Assembly (NCBI GenBank): GCA_013361015.1
Contig: JABWAN010000500.1
Coordinates: 1-5,031 of the forward strand
Direction of reading: 5' to 3'
Source: Candidatus Zhuqueibacterota bacterium
GTDB taxonomy: Bacteria > Zhuqueibacterota > Zhuqueibacteria > Zhuqueibacterales > Zhuqueibacteraceae
Length of the DNA stretch: 5,031 nucleotides
Part shown: positions 1 to 5,031 of the stretch, in pieces
Position numbering within the stretch: position 1 is the stretch's first letter
How the letters are laid out: each line of letters starts with the position of its first letter
Notes under the pieces: model-generated
What the model was told of the DNA's origin: nothing
The model's database searches: none
The model's input: only the letters and a program-made list of their open reading frames with translations
Translations under genes and position numbers: made by a program

Positions 1-162
1 GGCAAGACGGACAGCGAAACCAGGATGAACTTCGAGAAAGCTTTCAATAAAAAAATACAAAATCACATCATCTACAATGAGCAGCGTTGCCACCAACACC
101 GTTGCCACGAAGAAAAAGATGACGGGCAGATCGCGTTTGCGTTTTCTTTTTCCGTTGGCCAA
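1..162 (-). CDS. N-terminal part of a small membrane protein, unrecognised (cut by window edge)
   Basis: Only the first 54 codons are present; the frame is still open at base 1. The proposed start is TTG at 162-160. It is preceded 7 bases upstream by AAGGA, a good Shine-Dalgarno, and an in-frame TGA lies a few codons further up, so no longer start is available in this frame. The protein begins with a short, strongly basic stretch (residues 5-10, KRKRKR). A hydrophobic segment follows at about residues 12-30, then an acidic pair (DD at 31-32) and a second hydrophobic stretch at about 33-43. Basic-then-hydrophobic order suggests an inner-membrane protein with its N-terminus in the cytoplasm, or possibly an uncleaved signal anchor. 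The pattern faintly resembles the membrane part of short NfeD-like proteins, but I cannot identify it. It lies downstream of malG after a 259-base gap, so it probably has its own promoter. Confidence 0.6.
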   Translation of the reverse strand, partial: MANGKRKRKRDLPVIFFFVATVLVATLLIVDDVILYFFIESFLEVHPGFAVRLA

Positions 163-166
163 GTGG

Positions 167-175
167 TCTTCCTTT
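167..175 (-). promoter_or_regulatory. Ribosome binding site that decides the TTG start
   Basis: On the minus strand this reads AAAGGAAGA. Its AAGGA core lies 7 bases before the TTG at 162-160. No ATG or GTG in the same frame sits at a suitable distance, so this site is the main reason for choosing TTG as the start of the truncated membrane protein. Confidence 0.55.
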
Positions 176-284
176 GGAAAAGGTCACAAGTGTGCATCTG
201 CTGGCTGCACAGGTGCAATCGTCGTGGAGCGTTTTTAGAACCCGTACTTCATCCCTCAATATTATTTTGAAATGAAACCACGCA

Positions 285-302
285 TGCACCAAAAGAGGTG
301 CA
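285..302. terminator. Small hairpin downstream of malG, possible terminator
   Basis: TGCACC (285-290) and GGTGCA (297-302) form a perfect 6-bp stem around a 6-base A-rich loop, 120 bases past the malG stop. Neither strand has a proper T-run directly after the stem, so it would be at best a weak intrinsic terminator. It may simply be a chance palindrome. Confidence 0.25.
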
Positions 303-352
303 CCGCAATTTTCACTTAATAAACACAGAACGGGGAATTAGCAAGCGCGTGG

Positions 353-369
353 CATTCTGTAAAAGAATG
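353..369. repeat. Short AT-rich hairpin just after malG
   Basis: CATTCT (353-358) pairs perfectly with AGAATG (364-369) around the loop GTAAA. It starts about 50 bases after the malG stop codon on the transcribed strand. The stem is AT-rich and has no following T-run, so a role in termination or 3'-end stability is only a possibility. Confidence 0.25.
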
Positions 370-421
370 ATTCAATCAACTCCGAGGCCGCGCTTTGTGC
401 GTGGGCTGCGCTGTTTGTGCG

Positions 422-1348
422 CTAGCCTTTCACACTGCCCAGCGTCAATCCCGAAATCAACCAACGGCTGAGAACGAGAAATAGTGTCATTACCGGTATG
501 CACACCAAGACTGCGCCGGTGGCATACAATCCCCATTGTGTGTCGAAGTTCGATTGAAACAACTTCAAGCCCAGCGGCAGCGTGAACAGGCTGCGATCGC
601 TGATGATCACGGCGGCAACGAGATACTCGCTCCACGCCGACATGAAGCTGAACAAGGCGGTGATCACCAACGCGGGCGCGGCGAGCGGCAGCACGATTTG
701 ATAAAACGTTTTGAACTGGCTGCAGCCGTCGATGCGCGCGGCTTCTTCCAAACTGAAGGGAATGGTGTCATAATAGCCTTTCATTTGCCAAATCGTGAAC
801 GGCAAAGCCGTGGCAGAATATGCGAGCGTAAGGCCGAGAAAGGAATCGAAGATTTGCAGTTTGATGAGCATCAAGAACAACGGCAGCAGCAACATGGTCG
901 CCGGAAACATCTGCGTCGTGATCAGTGCGATTAAGCCCGCGTCGCGTCCGATGAACTGATAGCGCGAGAAAGCATAGCCCGCGGTACAGGCCAGTGACAC
1001 GCCCAGAATCGTGACCATTGCAGAAACGATGGAGCTGTTAATCAACCAGAGCATAAACGGCTTCTCGCGGCCGAGCGCGTGATAGGCCGCGACCACGCCG
1101 CCTGCGGCCCACGCTGCGGCTACGTGGCGGCGCACGTTCGCATCGACGCCAATGAGCTGACGATAAGAATTGAGCGAGGCATTTTCCGGAATAATGCTCA
1201 GCGAAGTCGTGTGCAACCTATCTCCCGGCCGCAGTGATACGCCGATGACTTGAATGATAGGATAGATGGTAAACAGTGTCACGATTGTGAGCGCCGCATA
1301 GATCGCGGCGTAGGTCCACTTTGAGGTACTTTTTTCAAATTTCAACAT
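422..1348 (-). CDS. malG: MalG-type sugar ABC transporter permease
   Basis: This is a 308-residue inner-membrane permease of the binding-protein-dependent transport family (BPD_transp_1), the MalG/CUT1 half of an oligosaccharide importer. A first membrane helix lies at about residues 13-36, and further helices lie at about 103-127, 137-165, 170-190, 224-250 and 275-297. The cytoplasmic EAA loop that docks on the ATPase is clear at 201-221, with EEAARIDG followed by IVLP. The C-terminal GLTLGSVKG closely matches the end of E. coli MalG (296 residues), as do the SLRPG and QMFPA stretches. An Ala-rich segment at about 68-97, before the second helix, looks longer than in most relatives. The gene follows malF by 96 bases, almost certainly in one operon. 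The ATG at 1348 has no clear Shine-Dalgarno, so translation may depend on coupling or leaderless-like initiation. Maltose specificity is not shown; the substrate could be another oligosaccharide. Confidence 0.93.
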   Translation of the reverse strand: MLKFEKSTSKWTYAAIYAALTIVTLFTIYPIIQVIGVSLRPGDRLHTTSLSIIPENASLNSYRQLIGVDANVRRHVAAAWAAGGVVAAYHALGREKPFMLWLINSSIVSAMVTILGVSLACTAGYAFSRYQFIGRDAGLIALITTQMFPATMLLLPLFLMLIKLQIFDSFLGLTLAYSATALPFTIWQMKGYYDTIPFSLEEAARIDGCSQFKTFYQIVLPLAAPALVITALFSFMSAWSEYLVAAVIISDRSLFTLPLGLKLFQSNFDTQWGLYATGAVLVCIPVMTLFLVLSRWLISGLTLGSVKG

Positions 1349-1355
1349 GGTCGTC

Positions 1356-1424
1356 TTATTGGAGTAATGGAGTATTGGAGCGAGAGAGTGATGGTCTGCT
1401 GAAGTGTTGGCGCATTGGGTTCAT
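1356..1424 (-). CDS. Possible 22-residue leader ORF upstream of malG
   Basis: An ATG at 1424-1422 is preceded by GGAG at a spacing of 3 bases, closer than ideal. It opens a 22-codon frame that ends with TAA at 1358-1356, only 7 bases before the malG start. The second half of the peptide (SRSNTPLLQ) is simply the translation of the 8-base tandem repeat, which argues that it is not a conserved protein. It could still matter by delivering ribosomes to malG, which lacks an obvious Shine-Dalgarno of its own. I regard it as speculative. Confidence 0.2.
   Translation of the reverse strand: MNPMRQHFSRPSLSRSNTPLLQ
1357..1380 (-). repeat. Tandem 8-bp repeat, three units, just before malG
   Basis: On the minus strand the sequence reads CTCCAATA, CTCCATTA, CTCCAATA: three 8-base units with a single difference, ending 8 bases before the malG ATG. 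Degenerate relatives of the unit continue upstream in the same spacer (CTCTCG, CCAACACTTCAG). From general knowledge, 8-base CTCCA-type arrays occur between genes in several environmental bacterial lineages. Their position here occupies the place where a ribosome binding site would be expected. Confidence 0.75.
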
Positions 1425-1444
1425 CGCTCCAGCACTCGCATCCG

Positions 1445-2347
1445 TTAATATACCGCTTTCGTTGCCTGCGTTTGCCGAATGAAGCGAATGCCAAAGATGA
1501 GCAAAATGCCGAAAATGACGAGCGAGAGCGCGGCAGCATAGCCGTAGCGGTAATAATTGAACGCCTGGCGATATACGAACGACACGAGAATGTGCGTCGA
1601 GTCCGCGGGTTTGCCGGCATCGCTCACCAGCCAAATCACGTTGAAGTTGTTGAACGTCCAAATCACGCCGAGCGTGATGGCCGGCACCATCACCGGTTTG
1701 AGCAGCGGTGCGGTGATCGTCCAAAACTGCCGCCATGCGCTCGCGCCGTCAACCTCCGCAGCCTCGTACAACTCTTTCGGAATGGATTGCAAACCGCCGA
1801 GCGCGATGATCATCATGAAGGGAAAGCCGAGCCAGATATTCGTTATGGTCGCCGCGGCATATGCGCCAATGGGATCGGAGAGCCATTGCACCGGTGGCAG
1901 ATTAAGAATTTGTTGCAGAATGAGATTGAAGGAGCCGTATTCATAATTGAACATGCCGCGCCACGTGAGCGCGGTGATGTATTGCGGCATGGCCCAAGGC
2001 AGAATCAGCAGCGTACGAAAGATCGCGCGGCCCGGCAGAGGACGATGCAGCAGCAACGCGAGCGACACGCCGATGCCCACGTGAAAGATGAGATTCACCA
2101 CCGTCCACACCACGGTCTTCGCGAACAAAACATAGAACACCGGCTCGGTGAAAACTTTGAAGTATTGCTCCAATCCAATGAGCTTCCAATCGCGGAAATG
2201 TGTGAGGCTCATATTGGAGAACGAAATGATGAGGTTATAGACAAAAGGATAGATGACGACAAAGCCTAAAAGTACGAAGGAAGGCAGGATGTAAAAATAG
2301 GCCAGCTTGTTTCTGCGAAAATTCTCTTTGAGGTCAGCGAAGGTCAC
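1445..2347 (-). CDS. malF: MalF-type sugar ABC transporter permease
   Basis: This 300-residue inner-membrane permease is the MalF/CUT1 partner of the adjacent MalG-like protein. Six membrane segments are visible, at roughly residues 16-42, 73-100, 108-130, 161-185, 216-240 and 269-290. The EAA loop lies at about 194-214 (YEAAEVDGASAWRQF, then ITAPL) and would contact the ATPase. Stretches such as LLILPWAMP, WLGFPFMMI and FNNFNVIWL match E. coli MalF well. Unlike E. coli MalF (514 residues), it lacks the extra N-terminal helices and the large periplasmic P2 loop, so it has the short form usual for this family. The start is GTG at 2347-2345, supported by GGAG 6 bases upstream; a nearby ATG at 2369 is out of frame. 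No binding protein or ATPase gene accompanies the pair in this window, so the substrate is unknown beyond being probably an oligosaccharide. Confidence 0.93.
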   Translation of the reverse strand: MTFADLKENFRRNKLAYFYILPSFVLLGFVVIYPFVYNLIISFSNMSLTHFRDWKLIGLEQYFKVFTEPVFYVLFAKTVVWTVVNLIFHVGIGVSLALLLHRPLPGRAIFRTLLILPWAMPQYITALTWRGMFNYEYGSFNLILQQILNLPPVQWLSDPIGAYAAATITNIWLGFPFMMIIALGGLQSIPKELYEAAEVDGASAWRQFWTITAPLLKPVMVPAITLGVIWTFNNFNVIWLVSDAGKPADSTHILVSFVYRQAFNYYRYGYAAALSLVIFGILLIFGIRFIRQTQATKAVY

Positions 2348-2353
2348 AGCGCG

Positions 2354-2357
2354 CTCC
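2354..2357 (-). promoter_or_regulatory. Ribosome binding site for the GTG start of malF
   Basis: The minus strand reads ACGGAG, with the GGAG core ending 6 bases before the GTG at 2347. It supports GTG as the start. The upstream ATG at 2369-2367 is in a different frame and cannot initiate malF. Confidence 0.55.
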
Positions 2358-2442
2358 GTCTTGGCTCATGCTCATTGCGCTGTCATTCAGATGGAATCTT
2401 TTTGCGCACTCGGCAGACTGTTAATTTGAGTATTGTGCCCAG

Positions 2443-2471
2443 CACATAAAAGGATTTTTCCTTAATGACAA
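2443..2471 (-). promoter_or_regulatory. Weak candidate promoter for malFG
   Basis: TTGTCA (one mismatch to TTGACA) and TATGTG (matching only the first three bases of TATAAT) are 17 bases apart on the minus strand. A transcript from here would have a leader of about 90 bases before malF. The 5-bp hairpin between the boxes could be an operator half-site pair. The -10 match is weak, so this is only a candidate. Confidence 0.2.
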
Positions 2472-2552
2472 ATCGCGGAGGAAGGATACTCACACAGCTT
2501 TTGTTCCAATTGAAAACCACAGTGCGGACAAGCCGCAACCCCCCAAATTTTT

Positions 2553-2625
2553 TGTAAGCGGATTTTGCGAATCTAGCGGATAAGGCAAAAGGTTGTATCC
2601 GCTAGATTCGTTCAATCCGCTCACA
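2553..2625. repeat. Long inverted repeat with 30-base arms and a 13-base loop
   Basis: The arms 2553-2582 and 2596-2625 pair at 27 of 30 positions (26 Watson-Crick and one G-U), around a 13-base loop (2583-2595). The inner 15 pairs are uninterrupted. Each arm also contains two copies of an AGCGGAT core, at its outer and inner ends. The element begins 42 bases past the nth stop codon. On the minus strand it is followed by an A-run and then T3G6, not a T-run, so it is not a standard intrinsic terminator for nth. On the plus strand a T-rich stretch does follow, but there is no plus-strand gene to terminate. A dispersed REP/MITE-like repeat, an mRNA 3'-end stabiliser or a regulator-binding site are all possible. 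Confidence 0.85.
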
Positions 2626-2667
2626 GAAAAGTTTTTGTTTTAAACCAAAGATTGCACTCTTAACAGA

Positions 2668-3330
2668 TTAACGCCTTCTTTTCACACCAATCTTGGGACA
2701 ACTTTTTGCCAACGGGCATTTCGAACACCACGGACTCACGGGTTGGCAAATGTTTTGACCGAACGTCACAAGCTGATCGTTGATGTCGATCCAATAGCGT
2801 TTGGGAAGCGTGGCGCGCAGAGCCATTTCAGTTTGCTCCGGCGTTTGCGTTTTCACCCAGCCGAGGCGATTGCTGATGCGATGCACGTGCGTGTCCACGC
2901 AAATGCCGGGCTTGCCAAAGGCCATCGTCACCACGAGATTCGCGGTCTTGCGACCCACACCTTTGAGTTTGAGCAACTCGTCGAATGAAGACGGCACGCG
3001 GCCCCGGTGTTCGTTGATCAACTTCTGTGCGATTTCACGAAGCGTGCGCGCTTTGGTGCGATAGAATCCTGCTGGGAAAATTAGCTTTTCAATTTCGCGC
3101 GTGGAGAGCTTGCGCACGGCTGAAGGCGAAGCTGCGCGTTCGAATAAACGCCTGCTTGCCGCCTCCGTTACCTCATCCTTCGTGCGCAAGCTGATGAGAC
3201 AGGAAACGAGCACGCGAAACGGATCGCGATCCCGCTGCGCCACTTCCGTCACGGCCGGCGTTTTGAACTTTGCAATCGCGCGGCGGATTTTTTGAATGGT
3301 TGATCCGAAAGGCAGTTTGAGTTTGGGCAT
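2668..3330 (-). CDS. nth: Endonuclease III (DNA glycosylase/AP lyase)
   Basis: This is a complete 220-residue base-excision repair enzyme that removes oxidised pyrimidines and cleaves at abasic sites. The helix-hairpin-helix lies at about residues 119-132 (LLKLKGVGRKTANL). By alignment with E. coli Nth (211 residues), K128 is the Schiff-base lysine (E. coli K120) and D146 in VDTHV is the catalytic aspartate (E. coli D138), with the same 18-residue spacing. The [4Fe-4S] cluster cysteines C195, C202, C205 and C211 have the canonical C-x6-C-x2-C-x5-C spacing. The motif SLRTKD at 47-52 replaces the SAQATD of E. coli, and FPAGFYRTK and INDQLVTFGQ look closer to eukaryotic NTH1-like and archaeal members. 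The tail is basic (KRRR). The ATG at 3330 has no strong Shine-Dalgarno. The gene follows the fucosidase by 56 bases without a visible terminator and could be partly cotranscribed with it. Confidence 0.96.
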   Translation of the reverse strand: MPKLKLPFGSTIQKIRRAIAKFKTPAVTEVAQRDRDPFRVLVSCLISLRTKDEVTEAASRRLFERAASPSAVRKLSTREIEKLIFPAGFYRTKARTLREIAQKLINEHRGRVPSSFDELLKLKGVGRKTANLVVTMAFGKPGICVDTHVHRISNRLGWVKTQTPEQTEMALRATLPKRYWIDINDQLVTFGQNICQPVSPWCSKCPLAKSCPKIGVKRRR

Positions 3331-3386
3331 ACCGCGTTGTGCGCAAAATAAGAAAACTTTCTAGACCTGCAAGCGGAATTTCCTCG

Positions 3387-5031
3387 TCAATGAAACAACC
3401 ATTCCTCCGGCACCGCCTCCTTCGCGCGCTTCTCCGTTTTGTAATACACCCTCAAATCATCGCCGCCGGTTTTTTCGAAGAAGGTCACGCGCATAGGGTG
3501 CAGCCCTGCGGCGAGCGCGATCACGCCGCGCACTTCGCGCATGCCGTGCAAGCCGTCGTTGTCAACGATTATTTCATCGCCGATGTAGAGCCGGCTGCCG
3601 TCGTCGGAATCGGTGAGGAACGCATAGACTGCAGTTTCGGGCACGCGAATGAAGCCGTGGTATTCAAAACCGAAGCGCTCCACTTCTTTGCGCGGTGAAA
3701 AATCGAAATTCGCGAGCACGCCTTGCTTGACCGGTGTGAGCTTTGTGAAATCGGGCAGATTGTTCCATTCACCTTCATGATAGGAATAGCGCACGCCGGG
3801 CTGCACGTTATCAACCTTCATCGCCGCACGCGGCGCGACTTTAGTAAAGGTCGCGCGCGCGGTCTCACTTACGGGCTTGCCCTCACGAAAGCAGCGCGCT
3901 GAAATCGTCGCCGTCTCCTTGAGCGTGATCACACCTTGCGCTTGCAGCGACGTGATCGCCGGCTCGCTGCCATCAAGCGTGTAACGCACCGCACTCTTCT
4001 CGCTTGCGGCTTTGATCGCCACTTCGATTTTGTCCACAAAAATATTGTACTCACTGACAATCTCCGGCGGATGATTTACGTCCGGCGCTCCGAACAGATC
4101 GAGCACCACGACGCTGTTGTGCGCATCCGGCGCCTGGGGCGGCACGGTGAGGAGCAGCGCATCGTCTTCGCGATTAAAAACGAGCGCCGCTTTTTCTTGA
4201 TCACCCAACAAAAAAGCTTTTTGGGGTTGATTAAAAATACCGGGCACGCGCAGGTTACCGTTCGCGGGCCAGTCGAACACGTGCAAATAGAGCCGCGTGC
4301 CGCCGTCGATGCTTTTCTGCGTGCATCTTCCCCACGCGAGTTGTTTGAAGGGGCTCGCGTGCGTGGCGTAAATCGCTTCGCCGTTCACGCGCATCCACGC
4401 GCCGATCTCGCGCAGTCTTTCCACACTGGCTTGCGGAAACAAGCCTTCAGCAGTCGGGCCGACGTTTAGCAGAAGGTTTCCACCTTTGCTGGCGATGTCC
4501 GCGAGCATTTGAATTAACGCCGTGGTCGATTTCCAATTTTGATCGTGACGGTTGTAGCCCCAATTGTTATTCATCGTAATGCACGATTCCCAATCCACAC
4601 CGGGCAAGCCGGTTGCGGGTACTTGCTGCTCGGGCGTGCCGAAATCGCCCGCGCCTTCGCCCGCTTTGTCGAATCCTTCCATGCCCGCGCGGCTCGCGCC
4701 CACGCGATTGTTGATGATGATATTCGGCTGCAAGCCGCGCACGTAGTCATAAAGCTCGCGGCCGTATTTATTGTTCCACGTGCTCTCCCACTCGCCGTCG
4801 AACCAGAGCACGCCGATCTCGCCGTAGTTGGTGACGAGTTCTTTGAGTTGCGCTTTCATGTGCGCAATGTAGCGCTCGAAATTCGCGCCTTCACTCGAAC
4901 GACTCTTCTCCCACTCGCGCCGCGGCAAATAATCGGGATGATGCCAATCCATGATGGAATGATACCAACAGATTTTCAAACCGGCTTTGCGGCACGCGGC
5001 TGCGAGTTCTTTCATAATGTCGCGCTGAAAC
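3387..5031 (-). CDS. GH29 alpha-L-fucosidase with Fn3-associated and PA14 modules, N-terminus cut off
   Basis: About 548 codons are present; the gene enters from the right edge, and the residues before the first internal Met (FQRDI) fit the family, so the Met at 5015 is not the start. Positions below count from that Met. GH29 hydrolases remove alpha-linked fucose from glycans with retention. The (beta/alpha)8 domain runs to about 220. D73 in VLWFDGEW is the expected nucleophile; E143 in WESC, before NNNWGYN, is a candidate acid/base, a less certain assignment. SKGGNLLLNVGPTAEG (176-191) is highly typical. A beta-sandwich follows to about 310. An Fn3-associated or chitobiase-C-like module (about 325-393, with YTLDGSEP) comes next. 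A PA14 module (about 405-527, with TDSDDGSRLYIGD and VDNDGLHG) probably binds sugar. Any signal peptide lies outside the window; family habit and modules suggest export. It ends at TGA 3389-3387. Confidence 0.95.
   Translation of the reverse strand, partial: FQRDIMKELAAACRKAGLKICWYHSIMDWHHPDYLPRREWEKSRSSEGANFERYIAHMKAQLKELVTNYGEIGVLWFDGEWESTWNNKYGRELYDYVRGLQPNIIINNRVGASRAGMEGFDKAGEGAGDFGTPEQQVPATGLPGVDWESCITMNNNWGYNRHDQNWKSTTALIQMLADIASKGGNLLLNVGPTAEGLFPQASVERLREIGAWMRVNGEAIYATHASPFKQLAWGRCTQKSIDGGTRLYLHVFDWPANGNLRVPGIFNQPQKAFLLGDQEKAALVFNREDDALLLTVPPQAPDAHNSVVVLDLFGAPDVNHPPEIVSEYNIFVDKIEVAIKAASEKSAVRYTLDGSEPAITSLQAQGVITLKETATISARCFREGKPVSETARATFTKVAPRAAMKVDNVQPGVRYSYHEGEWNNLPDFTKLTPVKQGVLANFDFSPRKEVERFGFEYHGFIRVPETAVYAFLTDSDDGSRLYIGDEIIVDNDGLHGMREVRGVIALAAGLHPMRVTFFEKTGGDDLRVYYKTEKRAKEAVPEEWLFH

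Larger units (their letters stand above)
163..421. other. Intergenic region between malG and the small membrane protein
   Basis: This 259-base stretch holds no convincing gene. It contains two small hairpins (285-302 and 353-369) and is AT-rich around 255-330. A TAATAT hexamer on the minus strand (259-264) could be a -10 box for the downstream membrane protein and would give a leader of about 90 bases, but I see no good -35 box at the right spacing. Open frames on the plus strand here have no ribosome binding site and no recognisable protein features. Confidence 0.5.
1349..1444 (-). other. malF-malG spacer with repeat and possible leader peptide
   Basis: The 96-base gap between the two permease genes is unusually long for a malFG pair, which often nearly touch. 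Half of it next to malG is built of degenerate CTCCA-type units, and a small ORF covers most of it. No promoter or terminator is evident, so cotranscription of the two permeases remains likely. Confidence 0.5.
2348..2667. other. Intergenic region between nth and malF, with a large inverted repeat
   Basis: This 320-base stretch separates nth from the permease operon and contains no full gene. The half nearer nth is filled by the long inverted repeat at 2553-2625. The half nearer malF probably holds the malF promoter. The best candidate on the minus strand is TTGTCA (2471-2466), a 17-base gap, then TATGTG (2448-2443), but the -10 box is poor. A small perfect hairpin (AAGGA/TCCTT, 2450-2463) lies inside that gap. 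An open frame with no start codon (2572-2462) encodes a CPHCG knuckle, which may be a gene remnant or chance. Confidence 0.55.

Noticed and set aside
68..292. 74-codon open frame on the minus strand starting at TTG 292
   Set aside because: It has no ribosome binding site, its composition is not protein-like, and it overlaps the frame at 162-1 that shows membrane-protein features and a proper Shine-Dalgarno.
536..934. 132-codon open frame on the plus strand inside malG
   Set aside because: It is rich in Gln, Arg and Glu, as expected for the complement of a hydrophobic gene, and has no start signals.
1349..1444. CRISPR-like array
   Set aside because: The repeats are 8 bases long and directly adjacent, with no unique spacers of constant length and no cas genes nearby.
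1415..2269. 284-codon open frame on the plus strand inside malF
   Set aside because: It lies antisense to a clear permease gene, and its Arg/His/Glu-rich composition is what the complement of a hydrophobic membrane protein gene produces.
2553..2640. Hairpin followed by a T-rich stretch on the plus strand, read as an intrinsic terminator
   Set aside because: There is no plus-strand gene upstream to terminate, and the T-rich part is interrupted. The stem is also much longer than usual for a terminator.
3331..3386. Promoter for nth in the gap after the fucosidase
   Set aside because: TTGCAG and TATTTT are 16 bases apart but both match poorly, and the implied leader would be only about 8 bases. 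The evidence is too weak to list.
3936..4469. 177-codon open frame on the plus strand inside the fucosidase
   Set aside because: It is antisense to a well-supported GH29 domain, has no recognisable motif and an Arg-rich composition typical of shadow frames.

Overview
The window is about 5 kb of bacterial DNA with moderate GC. All five recognisable genes lie on the minus strand. It looks like a chromosomal segment of an environmental, carbohydrate-using, Gram-negative-like bacterium. Three things suggest this: a large multidomain glycosidase, a MalF/MalG-type sugar importer, and intergenic DNA carrying short tandem repeats and a long hairpin. The combination recalls uncultured FCB-type lineages such as KSB1/Calditrichota. 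That is a weak impression, because no marker gene here fixes the taxonomy.

Read in the direction of transcription (right to left), the layout is as follows. (1) 5031-3387 holds most of a GH29 alpha-L-fucosidase that has lost its N-terminus at the window edge; it ends in an Fn3-associated/chitobiase-C-like module and a PA14 module. (2) 3330-2668 is a complete endonuclease III (nth), 56 bases after the fucosidase. (3) 2667-2348 is a 320-base non-coding interval dominated by a 30-bp-arm inverted repeat. (4) 2347-1445 is a MalF-type permease starting with GTG. (5) 1444-1349 is a 96-base spacer with a tandem 8-bp repeat and a possible 22-codon leader ORF. (6) 1348-422 is a MalG-type permease. (7) 421-163 is a non-coding interval with two small hairpins. 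(8) 162-1 is the start of a small membrane protein with a TTG start and a good ribosome binding site, cut by the window edge.

The two permeases together form the membrane channel of an ABC importer for an oligosaccharide. The binding protein and the ATPase are not in the window. The fucosidase would release fucose from glycans outside the cytoplasm and could belong to the same carbohydrate programme, but nth and a 320-base gap separate them, so the link is only by neighbourhood. Nth is a housekeeping base-excision repair enzyme. Nothing here amounts to a clearly new system. The points most worth a second look are the long intergenic inverted repeat, the tandem repeat and leader ORF in front of malG, an Ala-rich insertion in MalG, and the unrecognised membrane protein.
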